DNA of 10,006 nucleotides, from NCBI GenBank assembly GCA_025929805.1, contig JAICPP010000116.1, positions 1 through 10,006 on the forward strand. The letters are read 5' to 3'. This document shows, piece by piece, positions 7,444-10,006 of this stretch. The first letter of the stretch is position 1, and every line of letters begins with the position of its first letter. The position numbers were made by a program, and so were the translations under genes. The stretch is from Gemmatimonadales bacterium. GTDB taxonomy: Bacteria > Gemmatimonadota > Gemmatimonadetes > Gemmatimonadales > GWC2-71-9. The notes under the pieces are model-generated. The model searched no databases, had not been told where the DNA came from, and saw only the letters and a program-made list of their open reading frames with translations.

Positions 7444-8312
7444 GGCTCGACGTGCACCGTTACTTCGTCCAGCTGAAGGGTGACCCGCAGCCGGTCTTCA
7501 ACCTGGTCGGCAATCCGATGAGCACTCGCAACATTGAAATTCCCGTCCACGGCGATGGTGAGCTCCGCAAAGCGGCGATCACCCGCGCGACGGGATCGAA
7601 TGGCGTAGGCGGACACCACGCCATCCACCTGCTCGGCCTCTTGTTGAATCGTGGACCGGTCAAAGGCCCGTTCATCGACCAGCGTGGGGAGCGAACGACG
7701 AAGGATCTGATACCCGGCGCGGCCGACCAGCACGGCTACCACGAGGGCGAGGGTGGGATCGGCCCAGGCCAGCCCGGAGCGCGCCAGCGCCAGTCCGCCA
7801 AGTACGCCCAAGGTGATAAAGACGTCCGTTCTGGTGTGCAGCGCATCCGCGAGAAGCAGGTCGCTTCCGAGCCGCCGACCGGCGCGGGTCTCGAACCAGA
7901 CCACTGCGATATTGATCACGAGCGTAAAGACCAGGAGCACGAGCGCGGTGCTGGAGACATCGAGGGTGGGAGCGCCGGCCACCAGCCGGGCGATGGCGCC
8001 CCGCACCAGCTCGAAGATGGAGAGCGCCAGCAGGAGAGCGATGAGCAAGGCGCCGAGCGTTTCGAATTTGGCATGTCCATAGGGATGCTCCTCGTCCGGC
8101 GCCTTGGCTGCGACCCGCACCACCACAATGGCGAAGAGGTTGTTCGCCGAATCGACCGACGACTGGAGGGCATCGCCGAACACGGCGAGAGAATTGGTCT
8201 CCAGTCCAACGGCGAATTTGACGGCGACTACGACGATGTTGGCGATCAGGATGCCGCTGAGCACCCGGCGCACCCCGGAGGATTTTTCCCGAGAGTCTGC
8301 TCCGCTGGGCAT
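7437..8312 (-). CDS. Cation diffusion facilitator (CDF) family metal/H+ antiporter
   Basis: The 291-residue protein is an inner-membrane exporter of divalent cations (Zn, Fe, Mn, Co or similar), normally a dimer driven by proton exchange. It has the family's six membrane helices (about 18-38, 41-66, 83-104, 121-142, 151-175, 183-200). A cytoplasmic ferredoxin-like domain follows, from about 205 to the end. HPYGHAKFET at 76-85 is the CDF loop signature. In helix 5 the metal ligands H159 and D163 (HTRTD) are kept. In helix 2 the usual HxxxD or DxxxD reads Q50-x-x-x-D54 (GDALQSSVD), an unusual change in the transport site. The start ATG at 8312 is the first in frame; no Shine-Dalgarno is visible. 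A 92-base repeat-bearing gap separates it from the rlmI-like gene, and its stop overlaps the next gene. Confidence 0.9.
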   Translation of the reverse strand: MPSGADSREKSSGVRRVLSGILIANIVVVAVKFAVGLETNSLAVFGDALQSSVDSANNLFAIVVVRVAAKAPDEEHPYGHAKFETLGALLIALLLALSIFELVRGAIARLVAGAPTLDVSSTALVLLVFTLVINIAVVWFETRAGRRLGSDLLLADALHTRTDVFITLGVLGGLALARSGLAWADPTLALVVAVLVGRAGYQILRRSLPTLVDERAFDRSTIQQEAEQVDGVVSAYAIRSRRAGDRRFAELTIAVDGNFNVASAHRIADQVEDRLRVTLQLDEVTVHVEPC

Positions 8313-8340
8313 GGTAGAAGTTGGGAAGGGGGGTGGAGAA

Positions 8341-8407
8341 AGTCTAGGTTTATGGATGTCGAGAGTCGAGGGGAACGAGACTCTCAGATCCTAGACTCAA
8401 GACTCTA
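8341..8407. repeat. Nested inverted repeats built on GAGTCTAG
   Basis: AGTCTAGG (8341-8348) pairs with CCTAGACT (8390-8397). Inside it GAGAGTC (8361-8367) pairs with GACTCTC (8379-8385). A further GACTCTAGA follows at 8401-8409, overlapping the stop codon of the rlmI-like gene. On the minus strand the outer stem is followed by TTCTCC, so it might act as a weak terminator for aroH-rlmI, but that is not clear. The GAGTCTAGA core recurs at 6157-6165, upstream of fdhA. Confidence 0.6.
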
Positions 8408-9559
8408 GATCGCTCTTACAACCGCACCCTTCAGATATCCCGTCTCCGGCACCGTCAATACCTCCGGGTGGTCTTCTCCCTGCCCCAGCACGCGCTCCAG
8501 CATGAGCCGACGGCCGCTATCCCCGGCAGCTTCGATCAACATGCCCAGAAATTGCGGTAGCCGTACATGAAATGAGCAGGAGGCGGTCAGGAGAACCCCT
8601 TCACTCGCCAGGAGCCGCATGGCGCGCAGGTTGATTTCACGGTAACCCCGGAGGGCCCCGGGCACCGAGGACCTGGACTTGGCGAACGCAGGGGGATCCA
8701 GCACGATGGTTTCGAAACGCTCCCGGGCGCGCTCCATCTGTCGAAGAGCTTCGAACGCGTCCGCCTCGCGCCACTCGATATTGGTCAACCCATTCAGCGC
8801 GGCATTGGTGGCCCCGCGCGCCAGGGCCTCATGGCTGGAGTCGAGTGCGACAACCTCGCTGGCCCGCCGAGCCAGATGAAACGCAAAGGAGCCATGATAG
8901 GTAAAGCAGTCCAAGCCGCGCCCGCCCTGGGTCATCAGCCGGCCAGCAAGGAGGCGGTTGGGGCGTTGATCGAGAAAGGCCCCGGTCTTCTGGCCTACCC
9001 ACGGAGCTGCGAGGTACCGCACCGGGCCCTCGCGAACTTCGATCTCCTGGGGGACAATTCCATGAGCCGGCACGCTGGTCGGCGAGAGGCCCTCACGCCG
9101 GCGCACCGGCGCATCATTTCGCAGGAGAATGCCCTCGGGCTGGAAGGCTTCGATCAGCCCTTCGATGACGACCTCACGCATGGTCTCCAGCCCAGCCGAC
9201 AAGATCTGGACTACCAGCCACCGGTCGTACCGGTCCACTACCAGCGAGGGGAGGGCGTCCCCTTCACCGTGGACCAGACGGCAGGCGGTTGCGTCGATAT
9301 CTCTCCGGCGCGCTGCACAGCGCACCAGCTCTTGCCGCCACCAGCGGGCGTCGATGACATCCTCGCTCCGCGTCAACAACCGCAGCCGGATCTCGGACCT
9401 TGGGGAGTGGAGCGCCTGACCGATGAAGCGACCGCGAGAGTCCTGAACTCGTACCAGGCCGGGCTGCTCCGGCCCACCGAGCACCTCGCTCCGATAAATC
9501 CAAGGATGTCCCCGCACCCAGCGTTCGGCCCCCCGGGGGGTGACTTTGACCGAGGTCAC
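8405..9559 (-). CDS. rlmI: RlmI-like class I AdoMet-dependent rRNA (cytosine-C5) methyltransferase
   Basis: The 384-residue protein matches the layout of E. coli RlmI (396 aa), which makes m5C1962 in 23S rRNA. A PUA-type RNA-binding region lies at about 3-65 (VTPRGAERWVRGHPWIYRSE), then a linker domain, then the catalytic Rossmann fold. Signatures are GQKTGAFLDQRPNR at 189-202, DCFTYHGSF at 217-225 (AdoMet motif I region), an acidic residue in VVALDSS near 240, DPPAFAKS at 288-295, and SCSFHV at 327-332 with the presumed catalytic C328. I chose the GTG at 9559 because the PUA domain begins there and it overlaps the aroH stop as GTGA. The open frame further upstream (to 9718) runs antiparallel to nothing family-like and through aroH. 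The exact target base is inferred from the family. Confidence 0.88.
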   Translation of the reverse strand: MTSVKVTPRGAERWVRGHPWIYRSEVLGGPEQPGLVRVQDSRGRFIGQALHSPRSEIRLRLLTRSEDVIDARWWRQELVRCAARRRDIDATACRLVHGEGDALPSLVVDRYDRWLVVQILSAGLETMREVVIEGLIEAFQPEGILLRNDAPVRRREGLSPTSVPAHGIVPQEIEVREGPVRYLAAPWVGQKTGAFLDQRPNRLLAGRLMTQGGRGLDCFTYHGSFAFHLARRASEVVALDSSHEALARGATNAALNGLTNIEWREADAFEALRQMERARERFETIVLDPPAFAKSRSSVPGALRGYREINLRAMRLLASEGVLLTASCSFHVRLPQFLGMLIEAAGDSGRRLMLERVLGQGEDHPEVLTVPETGYLKGAVVRAI

Positions 9560-9927
9560 GCCCGATCGGGCCGAAGGACTGTGGCTCCCCGCAAGTAGCA
9601 ATGCTTGATTTCCTCCCGGTTTCGAGCGGTGTAGGCGTGGACCAGGAGCCGGATACACTTGGGCAGGGACCCCGGAACCGGAATTTCGGTGGCATGGAGC
9701 AGGGCCACGATATTCCAACCGAACTCCTCGGCGGCTCGGGCCGGAAAGGCGGCATCGAGATCCCGAGTGACGGTGAATAGGGCACTCACGATGTCGTCCG
9801 GCTGGAGCTCATTCGCCTCGATCACCGCTCGCAGCAACTCGTCGGTTGCAGCGAGGATTTCCTCGGGATCGTTGCGGTCCACCGTGGTGGCTCCCCGGAT
9901 CCCATGGAGGCGAACTGAGGGCGTCAT
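9556..9927 (-). CDS. aroH: Chorismate mutase, AroH type
   Basis: The enzyme converts chorismate to prephenate at the branch to phenylalanine and tyrosine. The 123 residues align over their whole length with the B. subtilis AroH trimer enzyme (127 aa). HGIRGATTVDRNDPEEIL carries the active-site R11. ATEIPV gives E81, KCIRLLV gives R93, YLRGATVLRPD gives Y111, and R119 corresponds to the C-terminal Arg. Equivalents in B. subtilis are Arg7, Glu78, Arg90, Tyr108 and Arg116. There is no signal peptide, so it is cytoplasmic. The ATG at 9927 is the only plausible start. No Shine-Dalgarno is seen, but TACATT sits 7 bases upstream, so a leaderless transcript is possible. It is followed by the rlmI-like gene with a 4-base overlap and diverges from the thiE-like gene. 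Confidence 0.93.
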   Translation of the reverse strand: MTPSVRLHGIRGATTVDRNDPEEILAATDELLRAVIEANELQPDDIVSALFTVTRDLDAAFPARAAEEFGWNIVALLHATEIPVPGSLPKCIRLLVHAYTARNREEIKHCYLRGATVLRPDRA

Positions 9928-10006
9928 GGTGCATAATGTAGCGGCGCTCGTCCGCCTGATGGTGGTTACCGATGACGGTTTAGTGCGCGGCCGAGACCTG
10001 GTCCAG
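9926..10006 (+). CDS. thiE: Probable thiamine-phosphate synthase, N-terminus (cut by window edge)
   Basis: Only 27 codons are visible, beginning MVHNVAALVRLMVVTDDG and continuing LVRGRDLVQ to the edge. The pattern of a hydrophobic strand ending in VTDD, followed by GRDL, is the first beta strand and helix of ThiE-type TIM barrels (RLMLVTD). ThiE joins the thiazole and pyrimidine phosphates in thiamine synthesis. A TGAGGG ends 4-5 bases before the ATG and also suits the adjacent GTG at 9929. An alternative ATG at 9958 has no ribosome binding site. The ATG shares its CATG with the aroH start on the other strand. With so little sequence the assignment is tentative. Confidence 0.55.
   Translation, partial: MVHNVAALVRLMVVTDDGLVRGRDLVQ

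Noticed and set aside
7452..8408. Plus-strand open frame of 318 codons opposite the CDF gene
   Set aside because: The opposite strand encodes a clear CDF protein; this frame is rich in Gly, Glu and Arg with no domain pattern, so it is a shadow.
9560..9718. N-terminal extension of the rlmI-like gene into aroH
   Set aside because: It is out of frame over a strongly conserved aroH; the GTG at 9559 overlaps the aroH stop and begins the PUA domain.
9941..10006. Plus-strand edge sequence as a response-regulator start (VVDD-like)
   Set aside because: The motif reads LMVVTDDG followed by GRDL, which fits ThiE better than the acidic pocket of receiver domains.

Overview
The window reads as chromosomal, housekeeping-type DNA from a high-GC, Gram-negative bacterium. 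An outer-membrane barrel-type protein with a signal peptide and a NuoG-like molybdenum formate dehydrogenase point to a diderm. The style of several proteins (the barrel, the methyltransferase-like family, the formate dehydrogenase) resembles Gemmatimonadota. That assignment is inference from memory of such families; there is no rRNA or marker gene to fix it. I see no phage, transposase, plasmid, tRNA, rRNA or CRISPR feature.

Layout, from high to low coordinates because nearly everything is on the minus strand. At the right edge a plus-strand gene, probably thiE (9926-10006, cut by the edge), diverges from a minus-strand block. That block starts with aroH (chorismate mutase, 9556-9927) and an rlmI-like rRNA methyltransferase gene (8405-9559), joined by a GTGA overlap. 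After a 92-base spacer carrying nested inverted repeats come a cation diffusion facilitator (7437-8312) and a methyltransferase-like protein of unknown role (6586-7443), which overlap by 7 bases. Next is a previously unlisted 56-residue small ORF (6266-6436) with a strong Shine-Dalgarno and its own hairpin terminator (6190-6220).

The middle is one large gene, fdhA (3187-6128). It encodes a Cys-type (non-selenocysteine) molybdopterin formate dehydrogenase alpha subunit with a NuoG-like iron-sulfur N-terminus. It is interrupted by a single-base frameshift near 3609 that separates the last ~140 residues. A strong intrinsic terminator (3110-3141) closes it. A 9-bp minisatellite unit occurs in two arrays, in opposite orientations, between fdhA and the next gene.

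The left part holds tdh-kbl (1867-2904 and 671-1870, ATGA overlap). Together they encode the two-step conversion of threonine to glycine and acetyl-CoA. After a 237-base spacer comes the start of a secreted barrel-type protein (1-433, cut by the left edge).

Most of the window is ordinary metabolism, and I found no clear new multi-gene system. The points most worth a second look are the fdhA frameshift and unusual domain layout, the small ORF, the methyltransferase-like protein, the atypical metal site of the transporter, the inverted minisatellite arrays, and the aroH/thiE start codons that share one CATG.
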